The notes beneath the pieces were generated by a model that saw nothing but the letters and a program-made list of their open reading frames with translations, did no database searches and had not been told where the DNA came from. 64,000 nt of DNA. Source: Pseudomonas sp. CCC3.1 (GTDB lineage: Bacteria > Pseudomonadota > Gammaproteobacteria > Pseudomonadales > Pseudomonadaceae). The stretch is from NCBI RefSeq assembly GCF_034347405.1, contig NZ_CP133778.1, positions 496,001 through 560,000 on the forward strand. Reading direction: 5' to 3'. This document shows positions 1 through 8,607 of this stretch, in pieces. The position numbers and the translations under genes were made by a program. Position 1 is the stretch's first letter. Every line of letters begins with the position of its first letter.

Positions 1-2379
1 GGTGATACAGGCCAGCGCCAGCGCTCTGGTCATGCTTGGCGTTGCGTCCTTGCGCTCTTGCTCTGTCCATGAGGACGTGCCGACAATGGCCCGTTCCAAT
101 TGATGAAAAATAGGTGAATCGACCACTACACTCATAACCGTGGTGAGTGTCGCGCCGCGAGGCAGTCCTGAGTCGGGAACCCTTGGGTCAGGGAAAAACG
201 TGAAGAACTCCAGATACGCCGCTAGCGCATTGATATCGGGCGTGCGCTCGCCTGCTGAAATAAAACTATTGATGTCCAGCGTTGAGGAGGGCACTGGCGT
301 GTTGGCCGATGCCCTAAAGCTTGAGTCCATCGGTCCAGTGCCAGAGTCTTCTGCAGCAGCACTGCCCAGCAACAGAAAACACGACGTCAGGTAGTGATAA
401 TCGGCGGGGAAAAACGTGCTTTTTCGAACCGCTTGCTGCGCCGCAATGGTGACCTGGTGATTGATGCTATCAACCTCGGGTATTGCTCGCGTATGGCTGA
501 CATATTTATGGATCAGCGTCAGACCAATCTCGGTAGTGATCGGCACACTTTCTGGAATTGGATCAAGTCCCTCATCCAGCACCTTCCTCAGCAGCGTTTG
601 ATTGTGCGGCGTAGCCAGCAGGTCGCTGGCGAAGGCTCTGAATTGAGCATCGGTGATCAGTGTTTGCAGTGCGTCTGAGGGCTTCAGTTCGTTGACGATG
701 TTGGGCACTGGCAGCGAGTGGTGAAGGGGCAACGCCATGCCCGGATTTTGCTGGAGAAAAAAAGCCTGAGCTATCGCTTCGGGGGGGATGCGTTTAATGA
801 CCCGCTCAGCGCGGGCATTTAAAAAAGCGCCAGTGGTGGGCTCCCATGTACGCCGTGTTGCGAGGTCGAACACGATGCTCAGGTGTGCCGCTTGTGCTTT
901 GCTTTCAATTGCACGGGCCAGATTAAAAACGGTGTTGATGTCCTGGTAGCTTTGTTCGAGCTGAAAAGTGATCAACGTTTCAACGATGTTTTTCCTCAGG
1001 GGCTCCACCTTCACGGTTTTGCGCACGTGGTGGCTGAAAAACGCCGTTTCAGCCTTATGTTCAAAGGCCACATGCTCAACCCAGGCAGGGAGTGTCTGGC
1101 GGTTGTTCAATCGCTGGTTCAGCGCGGATCTTGCTTGCTGAATGCTGGTGAACGCTTCAAAGCCGTTTTGCGGGGTGAATATATAGGTGGTCAACGCCGG
1201 TGCTGCGGGTGTACTCCTGAGCTTGAAGGCCGCGGTAAATGAACAGCGCCGCGGTGTTAATGATTCGGCGTTGCGTATGGCCAGGCGCGCAGTCCGCAGT
1301 GCATTTGGCGCTTGAGGAGTGTCTTGAGGAGTGTCTTGAAAAATGAGGGAGCGGATGACCTGGTGATCGTCATGGTCAAGGCTGCCATCGGCGCACAAAA
1401 GCTGCAGTTGTGTTTCCAGAAACAACCTCAAGTGGGCCGTGTAGCTCTGTTCTCTGGTCAGGGCCTCTGTGCGGGTATCTGTGGTGCTGCTCCAGTAGCG
1501 TTTCAAGAACTCGATGTAGGTGGTGTTGAGATTTTTGATGCGTTCATAGAAGGCCCTGTACTGAGGCGCCGTGATCGACAGGTACTCTTCCTGGGGTGAG
1601 TTTTGTTGCGTCAAAAAGCGAATCTCAAGGGGCAGATGCCCCGGCTCTGTTGGGGCTGAGGTCGCTAACGATTGCTGGATCAGGCCTGCCAGGCTTTGTT
1701 CAAACAGGTTGCTGCCTGTTCTGTCGACAAACCACAGTGAGTCGAAGTTGGCGAGCAGCAGCGTATCCGGCAGGTCGGTAAAAATGACCTTGAGCTCCGC
1801 GTGCATGCAGACCATCAGGCTTGGCTGCCTGGCCAACAGCATCTCAATGCTGTTGTTGGTCATCAGTCTGTTGGTCAGTACTTGTTGCAGGTTATTCAGG
1901 TGCTGGTGGTCGAGCAGATTGGCGATGAAATGGGTGGTGCATTCGCTCATCACCCGGTTCAGCGGAAAACTCGATAGCGTTGCAATAATGCTCTCTCTGA
2001 ACCTGGCGCGTGATGTTCGATGCGGCTGGAGCAGGGGATAACTCAGCGACGTAAACTCGAGGCTCCAGATCAGATTGGCCAGCTTGGAAACAAGGTCCCG
2101 TACGTGCCGATGATCTGTTTTATCAAGATCAGTGCCAATGGCCTGCGCAGTTGTACGGCGTGCACTGAGTTGTGTGCAAAACGCCTTCAGGAACAGCGGA
2201 TGTGCGCACTGTTCCTTCGTAAGATCAATGGCGGAACACTCTCTGAGCATTCCGGCAATGATTTTCATCGCCAGGTTAAAGGCGGCTGAGTCACTGCGGT
2301 CGGTCGTGCGATAGCCGAGGTTATTAGCAATGTCATAGATACCAATGCTCGCTAATTTTTGGCTGCTGTGGGTGTTCAT
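1..2379 (-). CDS. Large toxin-like protein, N-terminal 793 residues (partial at window edge)
   Basis: An open frame runs without a stop from an ATG at 2379 to base 1, so at least 793 residues are present and the C-terminus is outside the window. It begins MNTHSSQKLASIGIYD and has no signal peptide or obvious membrane span. A segment near residues 385-425 (YIFTPQNGFEAF, then a run ending NRQTLPAW) resembles the conserved block of the dermonecrotic-toxin-like N-terminal domain (DUF6543-like) found in giant Pseudomonas proteins; this is recognition by eye, not a search. An upstream block with YRAFYERIKNLNTTYIEFL and many charged helices fits the same family. No strong SD precedes the ATG. Family members are thought to be polymorphic or insecticidal-type toxins with variable C-termini. 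The active domain, if any, cannot be seen here. Confidence 0.6.
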   Translation of the reverse strand, partial: MNTHSSQKLASIGIYDIANNLGYRTTDRSDSAAFNLAMKIIAGMLRECSAIDLTKEQCAHPLFLKAFCTQLSARRTTAQAIGTDLDKTDHRHVRDLVSKLANLIWSLEFTSLSYPLLQPHRTSRARFRESIIATLSSFPLNRVMSECTTHFIANLLDHQHLNNLQQVLTNRLMTNNSIEMLLARQPSLMVCMHAELKVIFTDLPDTLLLANFDSLWFVDRTGSNLFEQSLAGLIQQSLATSAPTEPGHLPLEIRFLTQQNSPQEEYLSITAPQYRAFYERIKNLNTTYIEFLKRYWSSTTDTRTEALTREQSYTAHLRLFLETQLQLLCADGSLDHDDHQVIRSLIFQDTPQDTPQAPNALRTARLAIRNAESLTPRRCSFTAAFKLRSTPAAPALTTYIFTPQNGFEAFTSIQQARSALNQRLNNRQTLPAWVEHVAFEHKAETAFFSHHVRKTVKVEPLRKNIVETLITFQLEQSYQDINTVFNLARAIESKAQAAHLSIVFDLATRRTWEPTTGAFLNARAERVIKRIPPEAIAQAFFLQQNPGMALPLHHSLPVPNIVNELKPSDALQTLITDAQFRAFASDLLATPHNQTLLRKVLDEGLDPIPESVPITTEIGLTLIHKYVSHTRAIPEVDSINHQVTIAAQQAVRKSTFFPADYHYLTSCFLLLGSAAAEDSGTGPMDSSFRASANTPVPSSTLDINSFISAGERTPDINALAAYLEFFTFFPDPRVPDSGLPRGATLTTVMSVVVDSPIFHQLERAIVGTSSWTEQERKDATPSMTRALALACIT

Positions 2380-2460
2380 GGGATGTCACTTACTGGTGGG
2401 GAGTAACACCAAGGTAAATCGAGGGTTCGGGGGCGGGTGGTATATAGATCAACCGGTTTG

Positions 2461-2547
2461 GCTCTGTACGAAATGTATCTACGCTCGGTTATGCGGCGTT
2501 GAAAACAGGCTCGCCTAACCTTCGCTCGAAAACATTTCGTACAGACC
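2461..2547. repeat. Small inverted-repeat (MITE-like) element
   Basis: A perfect 14-bp inverted repeat, TCTGTACGAAATGT, lies at 2463-2476 and as its complement at 2532-2545; it extends to about 17 bp with one mismatch (GGCTCTG against GGGTCTG). The 87-bp unit contains no ORF. It sits between the start of the toxin-like gene and the end of the MFS gene. The ends look like those of an insertion sequence, so this may be a non-autonomous derivative. No clear target duplication is seen and the parent family is not identified. Confidence 0.5.
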
Positions 2548-2554
2548 CTGAAAA

Positions 2555-3904
2555 CTAAATCGCCACTTCTTCCCTGGCAATCGGCAAGACCGGCAACACG
2601 CTCGCCACGCCGGATGCAATCCCGTAAGGGCGCAACACACTGATCAACAACCCGCTGGCCAGCACATAACCTGCCGCACAGATCACCAGCGACCAACGCA
2701 GTGCTTCGACACCCAGCGCCGGGGTCAGGTGATCACTTAACACCCCCACGGCCAGTGGCCCGAAACCCGCACCGATGGCCATGATCCCGAAGTTGTACAG
2801 CGCAATCATCGTCGCCCGCCGTTCAGGCGCCACCAGCTGCGCGATGGCGGTGTAACTCGGCGCCATCCACCACATGCCAAACACCGACATGCCGAACATG
2901 AACACGGTCGCCTGCGGCACTTGCAGCGCGCCCAGTGCCCACGGATGACCGGCCGGGTACAACGCAAAAGCCACCGACATCGGAAACGCGATCAGCGCGC
3001 CGACAATCGGCACGCCCAGTTGCCAGCGACTGTCACGCTGGGCCAGGTGCGAGCTTAACCAGCCGCTGGAGAGCGAGCCGATAATGGCTCCCGGCCCTGC
3101 GGCCAGCCCCATGATGATCCCCGCGTCTTTGAGGGTCAGCCCATGACTGCGGACCAAAAATGCCGTGCTCCAGATGCTGAACGCGTAACTGGCAAACGCC
3201 AGCAGCGCCCCGGCCACGGCAATGCCGACAAAGGTTTTTGACTGCCAGGCCAAACGCATCACTTGCATCACGCTTTCGTGGGGCGCGGCGATGCGCGTCT
3301 CGCGGGCTTTTTCCCAGAGGCCGGGCAAGGGTTCTGCGGCCGTAAAACGCAGCAGCAGCGCCGCCGCAATACCCGGTATGGCCATCCAGATAAACGCTTC
3401 ACGCCAGCCATGGTAGTACGCGATGTACGCCCCCAGGCTCATGCCCAGCAACGCACCAATGGGCGCACCCAGCATAAAGACGCTGATGGCTTTGGCTCGC
3501 TGATGCGGTGGGTACAGGTCGGCGATCATCGACATGGACGCCGCCCCGCTGCCCGACTCACCCACGGCCACGCCGATGCGCGCCAGCGCCAGGGTCCAGA
3601 AGTTGCTGGCGAAGCCGCAGAGCATGGCCATCACGCTCCAGAACGCGCAGCACCAGCCAATCAGGTTGCGTCGATGACCACGGTCGGCAAAACGCCCCAG
3701 CGGGATCGCAAACAGGCAATAGACCAGCGCAAACGCCAGCCCGGTGAGTAAACCGATCTGCGTGTCGGAGACGTGAAACTCAGCCTTGATCGGCTCAATC
3801 ACCACGCCCATCACCTGGCGGTCGATCAAGCTGACCGCCGAAATCAGGAACAACACAAACAAGGTGTAATGACGGCGAAATCCGGAGATTTGGGTGTTCA
3901 TCAT
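2555..3904 (-). CDS. MFS transporter, third gene of amidase operon
   Basis: A 449-residue, 12-segment major facilitator. The first helix carries SLIDRQVMGVVIEPIKAEF, the loop 2-3 signature appears as GRFADRGHRR, and the helix 4-5 motif as RIGVAVGESGSGAA, as in the spinster-like and anion:cation symporter branches. I chose one of the two adjacent ATGs at 3904/3901, since an AGGA lies about 6-9 nt upstream; the frame stays open to 3922, but that start has no SD. It follows the amidase by 53 nt and the outer-membrane porin lies two genes up, so it probably imports the amide substrate or its acid product. The substrate is unknown. Confidence 0.8.
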   Translation of the reverse strand: MMNTQISGFRRHYTLFVLFLISAVSLIDRQVMGVVIEPIKAEFHVSDTQIGLLTGLAFALVYCLFAIPLGRFADRGHRRNLIGWCCAFWSVMAMLCGFASNFWTLALARIGVAVGESGSGAASMSMIADLYPPHQRAKAISVFMLGAPIGALLGMSLGAYIAYYHGWREAFIWMAIPGIAAALLLRFTAAEPLPGLWEKARETRIAAPHESVMQVMRLAWQSKTFVGIAVAGALLAFASYAFSIWSTAFLVRSHGLTLKDAGIIMGLAAGPGAIIGSLSSGWLSSHLAQRDSRWQLGVPIVGALIAFPMSVAFALYPAGHPWALGALQVPQATVFMFGMSVFGMWWMAPSYTAIAQLVAPERRATMIALYNFGIMAIGAGFGPLAVGVLSDHLTPALGVEALRWSLVICAAGYVLASGLLISVLRPYGIASGVASVLPVLPIAREEVAI

Positions 3905-3957
3905 TTCAATCCTATCCAGCACAGTTCAGAGGAGCAGGGGCTCACGGGGTGAATGCG

Positions 3958-5418
3958 TTACAGCGGTGCCCGCCGATCAGCCCATGGGCAGGCCTGTTCG
4001 AGCTGCCCGGCGAGTTGAAACAGCAGGTCTTCGCGGCACAATGCAGCGCTGAACATCATGCCGATGGGCAGCCCTTCGCGGCTGGTGCCCAGCGGCACCG
4101 ACATGGAAGGCTGGCCGCTGACATTAGCCAGCACTGTGTAGCCAATGCTGCCGATCACGCCCTGGATATAGTCCTCGTAGTCGTTGTCCAGACTGGCCCG
4201 CGACAGCAGCGGGGTGACGCTCGACGTGACTGGGCTCAGCAGCACGTCGAAGTCATCGAAAACCTGCTCCATACGGCTGCCAATCAGCTCAAAGCCGCGT
4301 CGGGCACGGTACAGGTTTTCGGCGCTGGCGGAAGTGGCATTGTTGAGCACATAGCGGCTGACCCGGTGCAGTTCGTCTTCCTCAAAGGCGCGGCCAAGGG
4401 CGGCTTCGCGATCACGTACTGCGGCCAGTAAAGCGGCAGCGCCCACTGCGCCGTGAGCGCTGTAGACCTGCTGCGGGTCAATCGGCAGGCTCAAAGGCGC
4501 TACGTGGTGACCCAGCTGCAACAGCACATCAACAGTGGTGTTCAAAACCGTGCGTATATCCGCCTCCATCTCCAGGCCGGTCATGGCTTGCTCGATGACC
4601 CCGATGCGCAGCGCCTTGGGTGCGCGCTGCACGGCGTCACTGAAGCTGCCGATCTGCGGCGCCAGCCAATAGGTGCTGCCTTTTTCGTGGCCGTGGCTGA
4701 TGTCCAGCAACAGCGCCGAATCGCGCACGCTGCGCGACACGACATGCCCGCAACTGGCGCCGAACCAGCCTTCAAAGGTGTTGGGGCCTTGCGGGTTGCG
4801 ATAGCGCGTGGGCTTGAGGCCGAACACGCCGCAATACGAGGCCGGGATGCGGATCGAACCCCCGCCGTCAGTGGCATGGGCCACGGGCACAATGCCTGCG
4901 GCCACTGCCGCAGCGGCGCCGCCGGATGAGCCGCCCGCGCTGTGGGCCAGGTTCCACGGGTTGCAGGTTTTACCCCACAAGGAGGACTCGGTGGTGGTGG
5001 TCAGGCCGAACTCGGGGCTCGCGGTTTTGCCGAAAATCACCATGCCTGCCGCTTGATAGCGCTGCACGATGGTGCTGTCGAAGCGCGAAGGCGGGGTGTC
5101 GGCCAGCAGGCGTGAGCCGTTGGTGGTCACGGTGTCTTTCAGGTAGGTGTTCAAATCCTTGAGCAGCATCGGCACGCTGGCCAGAGCGCCCAAACGGTCG
5201 GTGCCCGCCTCGCGCTGGGCCTTGAGTACGGCCTGGGCATGCGCGTCATGGCGCATGACCACGGCGTTGATCTGCGGGTTCACGGCATCGCAGCGCGCCT
5301 GCGCCGCCTGAAGCAGCGCAGGGCCCGATATTTCGCCGCTTTTGATGGCCGCGACCATGGCCGTGGCATCCAGCGCCAGATAGTCACGGGGGCTGAGTTG
5401 ATTCAATGTGTTGCTCAT
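3958..5418 (-). CDS. Amidase signature family hydrolase
   Basis: A 486-residue amidase of the amidase-signature family, which hydrolyses a carboxamide to acid plus ammonia or amine. The Ser-cisSer-Lys triad is visible as Lys87 (LLKDLNT), cis-Ser164 in AGGSSGG and nucleophile Ser188 in [12 protein letters not shown]; the 24-residue Ser-Ser spacing is the family norm. The general look is close to 6-aminohexanoate cyclic dimer hydrolase-type enzymes, but the substrate cannot be assigned. The start at 5418 (MSNTLNQ) has GAGG about 10 nt upstream; an upstream in-frame ATG at 5466 would add 16 unlikely residues. It lies between the OprB porin and an MFS gene in one minus-strand operon, so it is cytoplasmic and acts after uptake. 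Confidence 0.85.
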   Translation of the reverse strand: MSNTLNQLSPRDYLALDATAMVAAIKSGEISGPALLQAAQARCDAVNPQINAVVMRHDAHAQAVLKAQREAGTDRLGALASVPMLLKDLNTYLKDTVTTNGSRLLADTPPSRFDSTIVQRYQAAGMVIFGKTASPEFGLTTTTESSLWGKTCNPWNLAHSAGGSSGGAAAAVAAGIVPVAHATDGGGSIRIPASYCGVFGLKPTRYRNPQGPNTFEGWFGASCGHVVSRSVRDSALLLDISHGHEKGSTYWLAPQIGSFSDAVQRAPKALRIGVIEQAMTGLEMEADIRTVLNTTVDVLLQLGHHVAPLSLPIDPQQVYSAHGAVGAAALLAAVRDREAALGRAFEEDELHRVSRYVLNNATSASAENLYRARRGFELIGSRMEQVFDDFDVLLSPVTSSVTPLLSRASLDNDYEDYIQGVIGSIGYTVLANVSGQPSMSVPLGTSREGLPIGMMFSAALCREDLLFQLAGQLEQACPWADRRAPL

Positions 5419-5497
5419 GTTCGATGGCCTCGCGAAAGCACTTCGACCTGAATGTTCAAAAGGCAAAGTGACGGTTTTCAGGGATATAACCCGTGTC

Positions 5498-6796
5498 TTA
5501 AAACAGGAAGTTCAGCGATTCCTGCAGCAACAAGGCATCGGAGTGAAGGGGCGTAAATACCGGGTTTTTGGTGTACGTCAGGCCGCTGATCAGGTACACG
5601 CCAGGGATCAGGCGCGCGGCGTATGAGGCGGTGACGGCCAGCGTGTAAGGCGCCGCTTCCAGCCCATAGCGGGTGGTGGCTTTGCGCAAGTCTTCGCTGT
5701 AATAGCTCTTGGTAAGGCCCACGGCGGCCATGTCGGCCGGGCGGCTGGCGAACGGACCGACGTTGAAGGCGCTGACCTGGAACGCCTTGTTGATGGCGTT
5801 AACCGAGTCCGGCGAGTAATCGACTTTGCTGTCCAGGTACCAGCCGCGTGCATCACCGTAGGGCTTGGTGACTTGCACCGTTTCAGCCAAGTACACGCCG
5901 TAGTTGTTATCTGACTTTTCACCGCTGAGAAACTCGGTGTAATGGCTGGTGTTGTACATCGCCCCGGCGCGCAGCCACATGGCGTTGGTGGTGGCCGACG
6001 GGGCTTGTTTGTAGCCTGCCTCGTTGATCAGCATCGCGCGGGCGTCGGGCACTTTCAGGCGCAGGCCGCTGGGGTTGAGGTCGACGTCTTTCTGAATGCC
6101 CTCGGGGCTGACACTGCGGGTGAGGGCGGTGCTGTTGTAGAAGTGCAGCGACGGGTCGCGAACAATCACGTTGAACGTGGGCGTCGGTTCGGTGGCCGAC
6201 ATGCCGACCTGAAACGGCACCACGCTGCTCGGACCCAGGGCCGCCGTGGACGCGCTGCCGCCCAGTGCCATGCCGTAGAACAGGCGCACGCCGGGAATAA
6301 AGCCGTACTCCAGTTCCAACTGGTGATTGAAAAAGGACTGGTTGATGGCGAACACCGACACGGTTTTGACCCGTGGATTGGCTGGGGTGTAGGTGGCATC
6401 GACCCAGTTGCCAGCCAGCGTCAGCTGGGCGTCGTTGGCAAAACCAATGCGGGTCAGATCGTAAGTCAGGTACAGGTTGAGCAAGGTGTTGTAGCTGGGA
6501 TTTTGCCCGTTATACACCTGCTTTTTCGCATTGTTGCCCAACACGTCATAGGTGTAGCCGTTGTAAGAGGTGGCGGTAAACCCGATGCCGTGCTCGGCCA
6601 GTTCTTTGCGCAGCCCCCACAGGTCGGGCGCGATCCGTGCGCAGATCGGGACGTTCTTGAACGACAACTCGGCCCGGGTCAGCAGCTTTTCGTACTGAGC
6701 GCATTCGGGGGCGGCGGGCGCATCAGCGGCCAGCACAGGGTTGGCAAACGCCACGGCGGCAAGGCTGACAACTAACGGATACTTTGCGTCAAACAT
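5498..6796 (-). CDS. OprB-family porin, first gene of amidase operon
   Basis: A 432-residue outer-membrane protein with a signal peptide ending around ANPVLAADA. The N-terminal block CAQYEKLLTRAELSF followed by LWGLRKELAEHGIGFTATS is typical of carbohydrate-selective porin OprB relatives, and the chain ends in Phe, as barrel proteins folded by BAM do. It is the first gene of the porin-amidase-MFS operon, with a 79-nt gap to the amidase. The operon promoter lies at 6863-6921 with a MocR-like pair of boxes. OprB paralogues outside sugar loci often serve other small solutes, so a sugar substrate should not be assumed. Confidence 0.75.
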   Translation of the reverse strand: MFDAKYPLVVSLAAVAFANPVLAADAPAAPECAQYEKLLTRAELSFKNVPICARIAPDLWGLRKELAEHGIGFTATSYNGYTYDVLGNNAKKQVYNGQNPSYNTLLNLYLTYDLTRIGFANDAQLTLAGNWVDATYTPANPRVKTVSVFAINQSFFNHQLELEYGFIPGVRLFYGMALGGSASTAALGPSSVVPFQVGMSATEPTPTFNVIVRDPSLHFYNSTALTRSVSPEGIQKDVDLNPSGLRLKVPDARAMLINEAGYKQAPSATTNAMWLRAGAMYNTSHYTEFLSGEKSDNNYGVYLAETVQVTKPYGDARGWYLDSKVDYSPDSVNAINKAFQVSAFNVGPFASRPADMAAVGLTKSYYSEDLRKATTRYGLEAAPYTLAVTASYAARLIPGVYLISGLTYTKNPVFTPLHSDALLLQESLNFLF

Positions 6797-6862
6797 AGTG
6801 AGAGCTTCCCATCCTTTTAGGTGTTGTTTTCAGGACGACGCCAAGGTACTTGGTGGTCAGCA

Positions 6863-6921
6863 TTAGTACTGCATATCCATGACCAGCGGATGGGGCCAAC
6901 GGGGACTATCGATAGGACCAG
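6863..6921 (-). promoter_or_regulatory. MocR-type promoter of the porin-amidase-MFS operon
   Basis: Read on the minus strand: box CTGGTCCTAT (6921-6912), then box TTGGCCCCAT (6899-6890) starting exactly 22 nt later, then a good -10 hexamer TACTAA (6868-6863) 31 nt after the second box begins. The same geometry is seen at three promoters of the taurine locus. The downstream box covers the -35 position, as expected for an activator. The likely binder is the MocR protein encoded at 7075-8586. This is inferred from pattern only. Confidence 0.55.
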
Positions 6922-6932
6922 GTTGAGGAATC

Positions 6933-7034
6933 TGTAGTCGCTGCCGATGCACGAGGCTGCGATGCGTGTCGCAGGACCGCCCTATGGGTCTGCTGCGCAG
7001 ACCATCGCAGCCTCGTGCCTCGGCAGCGACTACG
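6933..7034. repeat. REP-type inverted repeat pair (TAGTCGCTGCCGA family)
   Basis: Two inverted copies of a REP-like sequence: one arm begins CTGTAGTCGCTGCCGATGC, and the other ends GGCAGCGACTACGG. They face each other around a 30-40 bp centre. Shorter relatives occur at 15341-15413 and 63115-63197. It lies between the mocR stop and the porin operon promoter, so it may end or stabilise the mocR transcript. Confidence 0.75.
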
Positions 7035-7074
7035 GATTTGGGTGTCCCAGAGGCGCTGTTGTGGGGCAAATCGC

Positions 7075-8586
7075 TCAGGAGCGCACAATGACAGGTCGTT
7101 TGGCGTGCGCATTGATCACCCGCCCCAGCTCGCGTATGCCCGGGGCAATCATTTCCTGGGCAATGGAGCCAAAGCCCAGGCGAATGCCGGGGCGGGTCAT
7201 GGTGTTTGGCTCGGAGCAAAACGCATTGCCCGGATCAAACAACACGCCTTTGGCCTCGCCTGCGTAATACAGGCTGAGCAGGTCGTGCTGCCCCGCCAGT
7301 TTCAGCCACAAGGTGGCGCCGCCGCTGGGCATCGCGAACTCGGCGTCGGGCAGTGCTTCACGCAGGCCCGCGGCCATCGCCATCGCCCGGACCTGAAGTT
7401 TTTCCCGTGCTTGTTGCAACAGGCGGTCGTAGTGGCCTTGCTGGATAAACAGTGCGGCGGTGATCTGATTGTTGCCGGGGATCTGGCGGATCATCAGGCG
7501 CTGTAACTGGCGCAATTGCTCGATCACCGGCGCCGGAGCGACGATGTAGCCAATCCCCAAACCCGGGGACAGCAATTTGGACAAGCTGCTGAGGTAAATC
7601 ACCCGTTGCGCCGTGTCGATGGCTTTCAGGGCGGGCAGGGCGCGCCCGTCATATTCGGTTTCGGGGTCATCGTCGTCTTCGAAGATCACCTGGTCATGCA
7701 GGTGTGCATGCTCAAGCAAGGCCAGCCGCCGACCTTGGCTCATGGTCACGCCCGTCGGGCATTGATAGGCGGGGGTGCAATACAGGTAGTCGCATTGGGC
7801 GAGCTGGGGGCTGATCTTCAGCCCGTGTTCGTCGATGGGCAGCGAGACCATCTGCGCGCCATCGTGAGCAAAGGCGTTGCGTGGGTCGCGAAAGCCCGGC
7901 TCTTCAACCCCCACCACGCTGCCGGGGCGGGCAAACAAGCGGGCCAGCAAATAAAAGCTCTGCTGGCGACCCAGCGTCAGCAGCACTTGATCATGGGTGG
8001 CCGCGATCCCGCGACGGGGCAGCACGCGGCGAATCAGTTGGTCGATCAGTTGGCTGGCACCGACGTTTTCACCTTCTTGCCACCAGCGGTCCACGGCCTT
8101 CCATTCCAGGGCCTGACGGCTGCATTGGCGCCATTGCGTGAGCGGAAATTGTTTGGGGTCGAATTGGCCGTAAATGAAGGGATAGCGCACTTCACGCCAG
8201 GTCGGCGGGCGGTCGGCCCAGGCCACGGTCGACTGCGGGCGGTGCATGCGTGTGGACCAGTCGGGGGACTGCACGGCGGGTTCGGGCCATGGCTGGGCCT
8301 GTTGCGTGGGCGAGATGGCCCCGCACACAAAGAACCCATCACGGGGGCGTGAGTCGACATAACCTTCGGCCACCAATCGCTCGTAAACCAGCACGGCGGT
8401 GTTGCGCGAAACCCCGGTCAGCATCGCCAGGTCGCGGCTTGACGGCAGACGCGTGCCCGCAGGCAAGCGCCCCTCCAGCATGGCCGTGACGAAGGCGGTG
8501 CACAGTTGCACTTGCAGCGGTTCATCGTGCTTGCGCACGGTGGGCAGTAGTTGACGCCACATCAAATCATGCTGGCTTGCGCGCAT
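7075..8586 (-). CDS. MocR-type GntR regulator with aminotransferase-like domain
   Basis: A 503-residue PLP-binding transcription factor. The N-terminal winged helix (residues 30-85) contains GTRLPSSRDLAMLTGVSRNT. The rest is a fold-type I aminotransferase domain with the PLP lysine in SSLSKLLSPGLGIGYI and an acidic FEDDDDPETEYDG block. It shares the segment RYPFIYGQ with the TauR-like protein at 16609-18102, so the two belong to one subfamily. The start has AAGGA 5 nt upstream. It begins only 21 nt after the outer-membrane efflux gene and may be read from the efflux operon, yet the probable target is the porin-amidase operon just downstream (boxes at 6890-6921). Confidence 0.85.
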   Translation of the reverse strand: MRASQHDLMWRQLLPTVRKHDEPLQVQLCTAFVTAMLEGRLPAGTRLPSSRDLAMLTGVSRNTAVLVYERLVAEGYVDSRPRDGFFVCGAISPTQQAQPWPEPAVQSPDWSTRMHRPQSTVAWADRPPTWREVRYPFIYGQFDPKQFPLTQWRQCSRQALEWKAVDRWWQEGENVGASQLIDQLIRRVLPRRGIAATHDQVLLTLGRQQSFYLLARLFARPGSVVGVEEPGFRDPRNAFAHDGAQMVSLPIDEHGLKISPQLAQCDYLYCTPAYQCPTGVTMSQGRRLALLEHAHLHDQVIFEDDDDPETEYDGRALPALKAIDTAQRVIYLSSLSKLLSPGLGIGYIVAPAPVIEQLRQLQRLMIRQIPGNNQITAALFIQQGHYDRLLQQAREKLQVRAMAMAAGLREALPDAEFAMPSGGATLWLKLAGQHDLLSLYYAGEAKGVLFDPGNAFCSEPNTMTRPGIRLGFGSIAQEMIAPGIRELGRVINAHAKRPVIVRS

Positions 8587-8607
8587 GGCGGTCCTTGAAA
8601 CGAAAGT

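Noticed and set aside
2376..2696. 106-codon minus-strand frame spanning the MFS gene end and the inverted-repeat element
   Set aside because: Out of frame with the MFS gene and partly translated repeat; no SD and no protein-like composition.
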